Positions 35,422 through 43,093 of a stretch of DNA of 64,000 nucleotides are shown here, piece by piece. The notes below the pieces were generated by a model. That model saw nothing but the letters and a program-made list of their open reading frames with translations. It did no database searches and was not told where the DNA came from. This DNA comes from Clostridium paraputrificum. GTDB taxonomy: Bacteria > Bacillota > Clostridia > Clostridiales > Clostridiaceae. Numbering within the stretch: the first letter of the stretch is position 1; every line of letters begins with the position of its first letter. Location of the stretch: positions 292,959-356,958 of the forward strand of contig NZ_UAWH01000015.1 in the NCBI RefSeq assembly GCF_900447045.1, in the 5' to 3' direction. The translations under genes were made by a program, and so were the position numbers.

Positions 35422-35456
35422 AAGTTGGACTAACTTACCTAATTTAGTCCAACTCA
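35422..35456 (-). terminator. Rho-independent terminator of the maturase gene
   Basis: Perfect arms GTTGGACTAA / TTAGTCCAAC, then T-rich on the minus strand. It separates the maturase from the sulfatase remnant. Confidence 0.85.
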
Positions 35457-35462
35457 TATATT

Positions 35463-36575
35463 TTATCTTCTATTACTTATCTTTATTGCTAGTTCTCTAA
35501 ATCTATCATAAGAATACTCAAAGAATTTATAGTTAGCTTCACAGAACATATATCTATTGTCCTTAGTAGTTGCTCTATACCTCTTACATCCCCCTCTGCA
35601 AAGAGCTCTATACTTACATGTCTCACACTTTTTATCTTTAGAAACAGATTCAATTATAAAGTTTCTTGTTATCTCCTTTTCATGCATATTATCAAAACTT
35701 TCATCAAATATATTTCCAATACTATATTTTTCATATGTATAAAAATCACAAGGATATACCCTTCCATCTCCTTCAATTATATGCTGACAAGAGCATATTC
35801 CTCTCATATCACAAGCCTCGTAGTCTTGTCCCAAAAATAAACCAAGTATATTATCAAAGTATCTTATGCTTACCATTTTTCCTTTTGATACATCTTCATA
35901 CCACATATCAAAAAGCTTCTTAATATAATCTTCATATTGTTTAGATGTTATATGAAAATTCATATTGTTATTATTGCAATCCTCTAAGGCTTCTATAAAT
36001 GGAATGAATTGAATATAGTTAAAATCATTTTCTCTTAAAAACTTGTAACAACTTTCAATTTTCTTACTTAATGCACGCGTAACTACTACCAAAATATTAA
36101 AATTAACATTATATTTTTTTAATAAGGATATTCCTTTCATAACTTCCTTAAAACTGCCATTTTGGCTATGATTGACCCTATTTAAATCATGCATATCTTT
36201 ATTCCCATCTAATGATATACCAACTAAGAATTTATTATCATAAAAGAACTTAGCAAACTCTTCTGTTATTAAAGTACCATTTGTTTGAATCATAAAATTA
36301 AATTTAGTTTTTTTACTACTTGTAAGCTCTACAAGCTTTTTATAAAAATCCAATCCAATTAGCATAGGCTCTCCACCTTGGAAGCCCATGTTACAAAATC
36401 CTCCATCACAATATTCATCAATTCTATTAACTACTACTTCAAGAGCTTCTTCACTTAAAAATCCATAATCACTAACTTCTCTTTCATCAGCTATAGAATT
36501 ATAGAAACAGTATTTACACTTTAAGTTACACTTACTTGATGATGGCTTAACCATAACACTTAGATTTCTCCTCAT
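35463..36575 (-). CDS. Anaerobic sulfatase-maturing enzyme (radical SAM/SPASM)
   Basis: A 370-residue radical SAM enzyme. The CxxxCxxC cluster is C16-NLK-C20-KY-C23 with the following FY, and the GGEP motif appears as QGGEPML. A SPASM/Twitch tail with auxiliary Fe-S cysteines includes CDMRGICSCQHI, VYPCDFYTYEKYSIGN and CETCKYRALCRGGC. It oxidises the active-site Cys of sulfatases to Cα-formylglycine without oxygen. Its substrate is encoded immediately upstream (36675-38150). It starts at ATG 36575 after TAGGAGGA, and a 29-bp palindrome sits just upstream of that site. Confidence 0.92.
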   Translation of the reverse strand: MRRNLSVMVKPSSSKCNLKCKYCFYNSIADEREVSDYGFLSEEALEVVVNRIDEYCDGGFCNMGFQGGEPMLIGLDFYKKLVELTSSKKTKFNFMIQTNGTLITEEFAKFFYDNKFLVGISLDGNKDMHDLNRVNHSQNGSFKEVMKGISLLKKYNVNFNILVVVTRALSKKIESCYKFLRENDFNYIQFIPFIEALEDCNNNNMNFHITSKQYEDYIKKLFDMWYEDVSKGKMVSIRYFDNILGLFLGQDYEACDMRGICSCQHIIEGDGRVYPCDFYTYEKYSIGNIFDESFDNMHEKEITRNFIIESVSKDKKCETCKYRALCRGGCKRYRATTKDNRYMFCEANYKFFEYSYDRFRELAIKISNRR

Positions 36576-36592
36576 ATGTTTCCTCCTAAACT

Positions 36593-36621
36593 GTATAGTA
36601 CTGATAATATCAGTACTATAC
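36593..36621. promoter_or_regulatory. Perfect 14-bp-arm inverted repeat before maturase RBS
   Basis: Arms GTATAGTACTGATA / TATCAGTACTATAC with one base between. No U-run follows, so it is not a simple terminator. It lies between the sulfatase stop and the maturase Shine-Dalgarno; see finding. Confidence 0.6.
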
Positions 36622-36674
36622 TAAATACTCTCCCTATTGACTCTTCACTGAATTTTTAAGTATATACTGTAAAC

Positions 36675-38150
36675 TTATCTTAAATCTCTCTTATTAGGCA
36701 CAAAATCAGATGTTTCCATGTAAAACTTAAGCAATCGTTCTTTCATATTTAAAACGGTTTCCTTATATTCAGGATTATCAATAAGGTTATTAATCTCCAT
36801 TGGGTCATCCTTCAAATTATATAACTCATCTTTTTCATAAAGACGCATTATATATTTTACATCACCCATCCTAATCATACAAGCTTTGGTATGTTCTGGG
36901 CCTTCGCTACCTTGACAACTTAACCTTGGCCAATATGGTGATTGAGGTCCATGTCCTTTTTCCATAGCTTGTTCTTCACCATGAATTCTTCCGCCTTCAC
37001 AGAAAACTGCATCCTTATGTGATTCGTCACCATTTAAACAATTCATTAGAGACTTACCAAATTGAGTGTAGTCTAACTCTATCCCAGCCATATCGGCTAT
37101 TGTTGCTGGAATATCTAATAATTCAACTAGTGCATTTGATACCCTTGGCTTAACCCCAATATTCTTTGCTGGTTTTATTAATAACGGAACATTTGATATT
37201 GGATCCTCAAAACAGTTTTGAACTTTTTCTGTTATTGTATAATCACCTGTGTAGTCTCCATGATCACTAAATACAAATATATTTGAGTTATCATATTGAT
37301 TAGTCTCTTTTAACTTATCTACTATCATACCAAATTGATGGTCAAATCTTGAAACCATTGCTAGATATGTAGCCCTTAGTTCATTAAATCTCTCCTCTGT
37401 CCAACCATTAAGGTTTTGCCTTGAGTTTATTCCATAAAGCATACTTGCTTTTCCTTCTATAGTTGAGATGTTAGGTCTTCTTTCAGGAAGATTATTTCTA
37501 TCTATACTTGAGTACCATGGCTCTTCACATCCATAAGGGGGATGTGGAAATGAAATTGTACAATATAAGAAAAGAGGTTTTCCATTCTTCTCTTTTGCTT
37601 TTCTTTCAATAGTTTTTAAAGCAAGTTCAACACATTTCCAATCTACACTACCATACCCATTACTATCTTCTAACTTTCCAATATAAAATGAATAAAAATT
37701 ATCATCTGTTATATCTTGTTCCTTACGTGAACCACTTTTTTTAGGCATAAAACTAACACCTTCTGCATCCCTAAGATTTTCATCTGAATTTCCATCATAG
37801 AACTCATCACAATATTCAGTTTTTGCTCTAGTTGCAGGAACAACATCATTTCTTCCTATCCATACAACATCATAACCATTTTGTTTCATTGTTTTTAATA
37901 TATTAGGCTCATCCTCCCTTTGTAGATAATGCATAGTTCTGTGTCCTGTTGTATGAGGATAAAGACCTGTTAAGAAGCTACACCTTGAAGGTACACATAC
38001 TGGATTTTGACAGTATGCATTTTCAAAAGATACACCTTCATTTACAATTTGATCTAAATTGGGTGTAATTGATGCTTTATTTCCTAAATGATGAAGTGAA
38101 TCACTTCTCATCTGATCTGCTACGAACATTATAATATTTTGCTTTTCCAT
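36675..38150 (-). CDS. Cys-type sulfatase, cytosolic
   Basis: A 491-residue formylglycine-dependent sulfatase. The active-site signature is C52-V-P-S-R56 with CSFLTGLYPHTTGHR after it, preceded by metal ligands in FVADQMRSD (D11, Q12 region) and later FSDHGDYTGDY (Asp-His). It has no signal peptide, so it acts in the cytoplasm on a sulfated sugar taken up by transport. The Cys (not Ser) in the signature fits maturation by the downstream anSME. It is the middle gene of the PTS EIIC-sulfatase-maturase operon, with 22 bp after EIIC. The nearest families are the N-acetylglucosamine-6-sulfatase, choline sulfatase and iduronate-sulfatase-like groups; the substrate is not assigned. Confidence 0.9.
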   Translation of the reverse strand: MEKQNIIMFVADQMRSDSLHHLGNKASITPNLDQIVNEGVSFENAYCQNPVCVPSRCSFLTGLYPHTTGHRTMHYLQREDEPNILKTMKQNGYDVVWIGRNDVVPATRAKTEYCDEFYDGNSDENLRDAEGVSFMPKKSGSRKEQDITDDNFYSFYIGKLEDSNGYGSVDWKCVELALKTIERKAKEKNGKPLFLYCTISFPHPPYGCEEPWYSSIDRNNLPERRPNISTIEGKASMLYGINSRQNLNGWTEERFNELRATYLAMVSRFDHQFGMIVDKLKETNQYDNSNIFVFSDHGDYTGDYTITEKVQNCFEDPISNVPLLIKPAKNIGVKPRVSNALVELLDIPATIADMAGIELDYTQFGKSLMNCLNGDESHKDAVFCEGGRIHGEEQAMEKGHGPQSPYWPRLSCQGSEGPEHTKACMIRMGDVKYIMRLYEKDELYNLKDDPMEINNLIDNPEYKETVLNMKERLLKFYMETSDFVPNKRDLR

Positions 38151-38172
38151 ACTGTTTCTCCTTATACTACTT

Positions 38173-39480
38173 TTATTCTACTACTTCTTCCATCTCTTCT
38201 TTTACAGCTTGATTATCTAACACTTTAAAGAATGGGAAGTATATTAACATTTGTACAATTACTAAAATAACTTGTAATATTGCTGCTCTTAATCCTCCAG
38301 TCATCCACCCCGAGAAAATTACTGGTGTTCCAAGAGGAATTTCTGCGCCATTTAGTATTGGAACCAAACCTATATTAGTTACAAAATAAGCTATTCCAAA
38401 AGTAATTACTGGTGCCAAGATAACTGGAATAATTATAATTGTGTTTAATACAACTGGTAAACCAAAAGTTATTGGTTCATTAATTCCACATAATCCTGAA
38501 GGTAATGCCAAACCACCAAGGGCTTTATAACGTTTACTTTTAGCAAATAAGACCATTATAATACATAATCCAAGTGTACCTCCTGCGCCACCTAAGGAAG
38601 CATAAGCTGGCCACCAAGCTTTAGTTATTACGTTTGGCATTTCTGTTCCTGCTGCGTATGCTTGTAAATTTTCAAGTCCTGCACTAGCATATAACATTGT
38701 TAAGAATGGCATTACAATCATTCCACCATGTAATCCAAAGAACCATAATAGTGAACAAAGAATTATAAACAATACAAATGTAAATGGACTAGCTCCTAAC
38801 CCTGTTAGTGGTTTTTGTAACATTGAATATATAAATTGATTTGCACTTCCATAAGTAGTTAAGGTAAATAAATATCTAACTATACAGAATAAAAAAGCTA
38901 TTATAAAAGCTGGTAACAAGGCCGAAAATGATTTTGAAATAGTTGGCGGAACACTATCTGGCATTTTAATTCCGATATTTTTATCCTTTATAAACTTATA
39001 AATTGTTGGTACAATCAACCCTACCACCATAGCTGAGAATAAACCAGCTGCACCTAACCACTTAGTTCCAATAGCTGCAGCTATTGTTACAGTAACTTCT
39101 CCTTCTGTTCCCATAACACCCATAGGTATTAAAATTAAAAATGATAATAAAGCTATAATTGCTGATATTGTACAATCCTTTTCTTCTAACTCAAAGTTCT
39201 CTGAAAGAGCTTTTGCTATTAAAAATACTGCGTATATTGCTAATAAATCTGTTGTTACTGCTGGAGCAAATGAGAAAATTTCTTTTAAATGAGTAGCTTG
39301 TACAAAACTTTGATATGGACCAATTTGTAAGTTGGCTAATAATGTAAATATAGCACCTACCATAATCACAGGTAATAATATTCCAAATCCGTTGCTAATT
39401 GCTTTTAAGTATTTGTTACTAGATAATTTTGATGCTAATGGCATTAAAAACTTTTCAATCAAAGACGTAAACTTTTCCAT
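38173..39480 (-). CDS. PTS EIIC (lactose/cellobiose family)
   Basis: A 435-residue membrane transporter with about ten helices. It begins MEKFTSLIEKFLMPLASKLSSNKYLKAISNGFGILLP, the typical start of EIIC of the Lac/Cel family. It has FFGLHGGMIVMPFL and LCGINEPITFGLPVVLN (the NEP motif with the essential Glu). It imports a sugar while phosphorylating it, but EIIA and EIIB domains are not in the operon and must come from elsewhere. It is first gene of the sulfatase operon, under the RpiR operators upstream. Confidence 0.9.
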   Translation of the reverse strand: MEKFTSLIEKFLMPLASKLSSNKYLKAISNGFGILLPVIMVGAIFTLLANLQIGPYQSFVQATHLKEIFSFAPAVTTDLLAIYAVFLIAKALSENFELEEKDCTISAIIALLSFLILIPMGVMGTEGEVTVTIAAAIGTKWLGAAGLFSAMVVGLIVPTIYKFIKDKNIGIKMPDSVPPTISKSFSALLPAFIIAFLFCIVRYLFTLTTYGSANQFIYSMLQKPLTGLGASPFTFVLFIILCSLLWFFGLHGGMIVMPFLTMLYASAGLENLQAYAAGTEMPNVITKAWWPAYASLGGAGGTLGLCIIMVLFAKSKRYKALGGLALPSGLCGINEPITFGLPVVLNTIIIIPVILAPVITFGIAYFVTNIGLVPILNGAEIPLGTPVIFSGWMTGGLRAAILQVILVIVQMLIYFPFFKVLDNQAVKEEMEEVVE

Positions 39481-39588
39481 TATAATTCCTCCATTTATAC
39501 CTTGTATACATTTACATGTTGCTATAATAAAACCGGTTTTAATTTATAAATTAATTATAAAACAAATTTAAAAATGTTTCAATACATA

Positions 39589-39604
39589 TTGGACAAAAGT
39601 CCAA
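39589..39604. promoter_or_regulatory. RpiR operator site 1
   Basis: Palindrome TTGGACAAAAGTCCAA: arms TTGGAC / GTCCAA. Its centre is 34 bp (about three turns) from site 2. It is located between the EIIC operon and the divergent RpiR gene. Confidence 0.75.
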
Positions 39605-39622
39605 TTATTTTTTCATCTTTTT

Positions 39623-39638
39623 TTGGACTTTTGTCCAA
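39623..39638. promoter_or_regulatory. RpiR operator site 2
   Basis: Palindrome TTGGACTTTTGTCCAA, the reverse complement of site 1 with identical arms. It lies 48 bp before the RpiR start codon. Confidence 0.75.
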
Positions 39639-39685
39639 TTTAAATAATTTATATATTATGTTATACTTTTATTGGAGGTGTATAT

Positions 39686-40459
39686 ATGGGACCTATTGAA
39701 AGATTAGAATTAAACAAAAATAACCTTACAAAATCAGAAATAGAAATAATGGAATATATAAAGAAAAATCCTATGGATATAGTACAATTTTCTATTATAC
39801 AAATAGCTGAAAAAGCAAATACATCGAAAAGTGCAGTTATAAGGCTTTGTCAAAAGATTGGGTATGATGGATTTTCAGAATTTAAATTTGATATGTCTAG
39901 GTACTTAGTTTCTAATAATCAAAACAATATTAAAGATAAAAATGAAACCTCTATCAATGCAATAACTTCTAATTATATAGAATACATAAGCAAAATTAAT
40001 ACATCTATCACACTAGAGGAGGTTCATGCCCTAGCAGAAAAGATAAATTCTTCTAATAGAGTAAAAATACTTGGAATAAATAGAACAGGACTTTCTGCAA
40101 ATCAGCTTAGAATGAGACTTTCTAAGATTGGAATTGATGCTGAAGCCATTACTGATTCTGTACTTATGAGAGATGCTATAACTTTACTTAAGAAAGGTGA
40201 TTTATGTATTATCTTCTCAATTACAGGAAATACTTCTCCTTATATAGAATGTGCTAAAAGCTTGAGTGACACAGGATGTACACTAGTGTTAATTACTATG
40301 AATCCAAAAAGCATCATTTCTAAAGAATGTGATTCTATAATAAGATTGCCTCTTATATCTAAACAATCAGGATCAAAGTTCTTAGATGACCAAGTTATAT
40401 TCTTCGTATTTATTGAAATAATACTAGCTGAGCTTGCTAATATTACATCTAAAAAGTAA
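39686..40459 (+). CDS. MurR/RpiR-family transcriptional regulator
   Basis: A 257-residue protein with an N-terminal HTH (about 1-77, IVQFSIIQIAEKANTSKSAVIRLCQKIGYDGFSEFK) and a C-terminal SIS sugar-phosphate domain (about 110-250, VKILGINRTGLSANQLRMRLSKIG, then GDLCIIFSITGNTSPYIECAKS). It senses a phosphosugar and controls the divergent PTS/sulfatase operon, most likely through the two TTGGAC palindromes. GGAGGTG precedes the ATG. Confidence 0.88.
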   Translation: MGPIERLELNKNNLTKSEIEIMEYIKKNPMDIVQFSIIQIAEKANTSKSAVIRLCQKIGYDGFSEFKFDMSRYLVSNNQNNIKDKNETSINAITSNYIEYISKINTSITLEEVHALAEKINSSNRVKILGINRTGLSANQLRMRLSKIGIDAEAITDSVLMRDAITLLKKGDLCIIFSITGNTSPYIECAKSLSDTGCTLVLITMNPKSIISKECDSIIRLPLISKQSGSKFLDDQVIFFVFIEIILAELANITSKK

Positions 40460-40491
40460 AAGCTGCTGAAATAATATCAGCAGCTTTTTAT
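40458..40491. terminator. Bidirectional terminator
   Basis: Arms AAAGCTGCTGA / TCAGCAGCTTT between the convergent rpiR and MutS2-like genes. Confidence 0.85.
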
Positions 40492-42374
40492 TATAATCCT
40501 TCTTTTCTTAACTTCTTTAAAGCTTTCTTTGATCCTCTTTCAATATCCCTTTCAAGCTTTCTATCCTTATAACTTACAAATAATTGATTTAAGTCATATC
40601 CTTCTGGATAAAGCTCCTCTGCTTTTAATTCTATTTTAACTCTTTTATAATTAACCTCAATAAATTCTTTATCATAAAGTACTACAACATTATTAAATTC
40701 ATCTCTGCCTTTGTATATAATTGCAGAATCATTCTTATCTAAAAGAAGCACCTTATCTCCAACAGAGAAATCATAATACTTTTCTTCACTTTCTACCTCT
40801 TTAACCTTCTTCTTTTTGCTTTCTTTAATAGTCGCATAATTATAGTCTTTATTCTCAATGTATGTTCTAGTTCTTTCTATAATAGAATCAGAAATCCCCA
40901 TCTTTTTAGATATATAAAGAGCATTACTATCTCCTGTTTTTCCAATGGTTAGCTTATATAAAGGTTCTAAGGTTTCCTTCTTAAACTCCATAGCTGCATT
41001 TTCAAAGTCTGGATGGTTATGTGAGTAATCTTTAATTTCTCCATAATGTGTCGTAGCAACTGTTATACAACCCTTGTGATATAGCTCCTCTAAAATTGCT
41101 ATAGCTAAAGCTGCACCTTCATTAGGTTCTGTACCACTTCCTATTTCATCAAATAATAAAAGTGTAGACTTTCCTGATTCCTTTATTATTCTAGCTAAAT
41201 TTTGTACATGGGATGAAAAAGTACTTAATGCATTTTCAACACTTTGATTATCACCAATATCAACAAATACATCTTGGAATATACTTATTTCCGTTCCCTC
41301 CTTAGCTCCAATATGAAAACCTGATTGAACAGCTAAAGTTAACATTCCTAATGTCTTTAAAACTACTGTTTTTCCTCCAGCATTAGGTCCTGTTATTATT
41401 AAAGTTCTATAATCTTTACCTATTTCAAAATCTAATGGAACTCCGTTTTTTATTAATGGATATCTTCCTTTTAAAATTTTTGTATATCCATAATCATTAA
41501 TCTTAGGTTTAATCCCCTGAATGTCTAAGCTATATTTTGCTTTAGCCCAAATCATATCATACTCTGATATTACTTCTACATTAATTTTTAAATCCTTTAT
41601 TCTTTGGTATATCATCTCAGTTAATATGGCTAGTATCTTATAAACCTCCATACTTTCTTCAGCTTGTAATACATTAAGCTCTGAAGTAAACTTTGACACT
41701 ATATCTGGCTCCATAAATACTGTTGCCCCTTTTGATGATACTTCCACTATAGACCCAGCCACCTTGTTTTTATAGGCAGCTTTAATTGGAATTGTATACC
41801 TTCCATTTCTTTCACTTATAAAAAACTCTTGAATGCATTCTTTATTGCTACTATTTCTTAAAAATTTATCTAGCTTTTCTTTTATTTTTCCTTCACAAGT
41901 ATCAATTTGTTTTCTTATCTTCTTTAGATCTTTAGATGCATTTGAATCAACTACAGAACCTCTTATAGATATATTTATTTCTTCTTCTATATAAGATAAA
42001 TCACTTATATTTTCTGCGTAAGAACATAAAGTAGGGGCATATCTTTCCTTGTCCTTTAAGAACATTTTTACTTTTCTGCATCCTCTTAAAAAATCTGAAA
42101 CCATTGTTAAATCTGACGGTTCTAGAACTCCTCCCTTATCCATTTTATCTATAAGAGGAAATATATTGTGTATTCCTTCAAGGGGTAGATGATAAGAAAC
42201 ATCTAAAAGCTTTCTTCCCTCTGAAGTTTCATCTAATCTTCTATTTACAACCTTAAGGTTTGAACTTGGTTCTAATTTATCTATTAATGTTTTACCCAAA
42301 CCACTAACACAATAAGATTTTACTATTTCCTTTAAATCATAATAATTTAATTTATCTAATGATATTTTATCCAT
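40491..42374 (-). CDS. MutS2-like ATPase lacking the Smr domain
   Basis: A 627-residue protein with MutS core helices and the MutS ATPase: Walker A ITGPNAGGKTVVLKTLG (about 330-346), Walker B LLLFDEIGSGTEPNEGAALA and TTHYGEIKDY. A charged middle helix domain (clamp) and a C-terminal SH3-like KOW segment (VGDKVLLLDKND) follow. Typical MutS2 (about 785 aa) ends in an Smr nuclease domain; this protein stops at about residue 627, so it is a shorter relative. MutS2 proteins act in recombination control or ribosome-collision rescue. A promoter-to-terminator structured RNA lies directly upstream. Confidence 0.82.
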   Translation of the reverse strand: MDKISLDKLNYYDLKEIVKSYCVSGLGKTLIDKLEPSSNLKVVNRRLDETSEGRKLLDVSYHLPLEGIHNIFPLIDKMDKGGVLEPSDLTMVSDFLRGCRKVKMFLKDKERYAPTLCSYAENISDLSYIEEEINISIRGSVVDSNASKDLKKIRKQIDTCEGKIKEKLDKFLRNSSNKECIQEFFISERNGRYTIPIKAAYKNKVAGSIVEVSSKGATVFMEPDIVSKFTSELNVLQAEESMEVYKILAILTEMIYQRIKDLKINVEVISEYDMIWAKAKYSLDIQGIKPKINDYGYTKILKGRYPLIKNGVPLDFEIGKDYRTLIITGPNAGGKTVVLKTLGMLTLAVQSGFHIGAKEGTEISIFQDVFVDIGDNQSVENALSTFSSHVQNLARIIKESGKSTLLLFDEIGSGTEPNEGAALAIAILEELYHKGCITVATTHYGEIKDYSHNHPDFENAAMEFKKETLEPLYKLTIGKTGDSNALYISKKMGISDSIIERTRTYIENKDYNYATIKESKKKKVKEVESEEKYYDFSVGDKVLLLDKNDSAIIYKGRDEFNNVVVLYDKEFIEVNYKRVKIELKAEELYPEGYDLNQLFVSYKDRKLERDIERGSKKALKKLRKEGL

Positions 42375-42441
42375 TTCTTAAACCTTCCTTAACTCTATTT
42401 AAGTCAACGAACCCTTTGACAGATTTCAATATTAAATATAA

Positions 42442-42667
42442 ATAAAAAAAGCTATGGATACCTCCACAGCTTAAAAATTCAACTTTAATAAGGTAGATAT
42501 AATACTACCCTAAAGTAAGTTCGTGGACTTGTATCTTAAAATAGTTTAATTAATTCCATAACAAATAAAGGCTTTTATCGCCCTATCTTTAAGAATTAAT
42601 ATTAAAATATACTATTTTTTGATACTAAACACTCACAAACTTCCCTCGTTTCATTTGAAATCTATCT
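42442..42667 (-). ncRNA. Probable ~225-nt structured sRNA or leader
   Basis: Minus strand: TTGCCA (42697-42702), 17-base spacer, TATACT (42674-42679) gives a near-consensus sigma-A promoter. The transcript ends in the terminator AGCTGTGG...CCATAGCT followed by T7 (42444-42471). In between, a long rod forms: AAGTTTGTG (42634-42642) pairs with CACGAACTT (42517-42525), GTATC with GATAC, and ATTAATTC with GAATTAAT further in. A second hairpin GGTAG/CTACC is at 42492-42509. No ORF fits. I see no match to 6S, tmRNA, RNase P or SRP RNA signatures. Confidence 0.6.
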
Positions 42668-42810
42668 TGTATTAGTATATTAGATAATCTTTATTTTGGC
42701 AACAGTAATTTCTAACCTTCCTCTCATTAAAGACTATTATTTATCGCACATACATTTACATATTTATTATATTATGTGAAAATATAATAAATAATTAAAG
42801 AGGGACTAGT

Positions 42811-43053
42811 ATGAAAAGCAAATTATTAGCTATATTTATTATTTTTAATTCTCTTTTTATATTAGGATGTAATAGAAATAATAATGATAGTTCAACTAAC
42901 CTTAAATTATATATTTATAATATAGAAAAAGACAATTTGAATTTTATTTCTGAGGTTAAGCGCCAGAACTTTATTAGCTGGAATGAAGACTCTAAGTCAT
43001 TCATTTTTATTGATAATAATTATTGCTATAATGGTGATAAATACAGTATATAA
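42811..43053 (+). CDS. Short lipoprotein, possible truncated propeller
   Basis: An 80-residue lipoprotein: signal MKSKLLAIFIIFNSLFILGC, then YIYNIEKDNLNFISEV and FISWNEDSKSFIFID, which resemble the first blades of TolB/WD40-like propellers. Complete members are far longer, so this is probably a truncated gene or a very short derivative. GAGGGACT precedes the ATG. A terminator follows at 43056-43085. Confidence 0.55.
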   Translation: MKSKLLAIFIIFNSLFILGCNRNNNDSSTNLKLYIYNIEKDNLNFISEVKRQNFISWNEDSKSFIFIDNNYCYNGDKYSI

Positions 43054-43055
43054 TT

Positions 43056-43085
43056 AATGCCCTGGTAACATTCCAGGACATCCTT
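43056..43085. terminator. Bidirectional terminator
   Basis: Arms GCCCTGGTAA / TTCCAGGAC with A/T flanks between the short lipoprotein and the convergent SNF2 gene. Confidence 0.7.
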
Positions 43086-43093
43086 TACTTTAT

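Noticed and set aside
42442..42667. 6S RNA call for the structured RNA upstream of the MutS2-like gene
   Set aside because: A rod is present but no closing stem joins the ends and no convincing central bubble could be drawn; left as unclassified.
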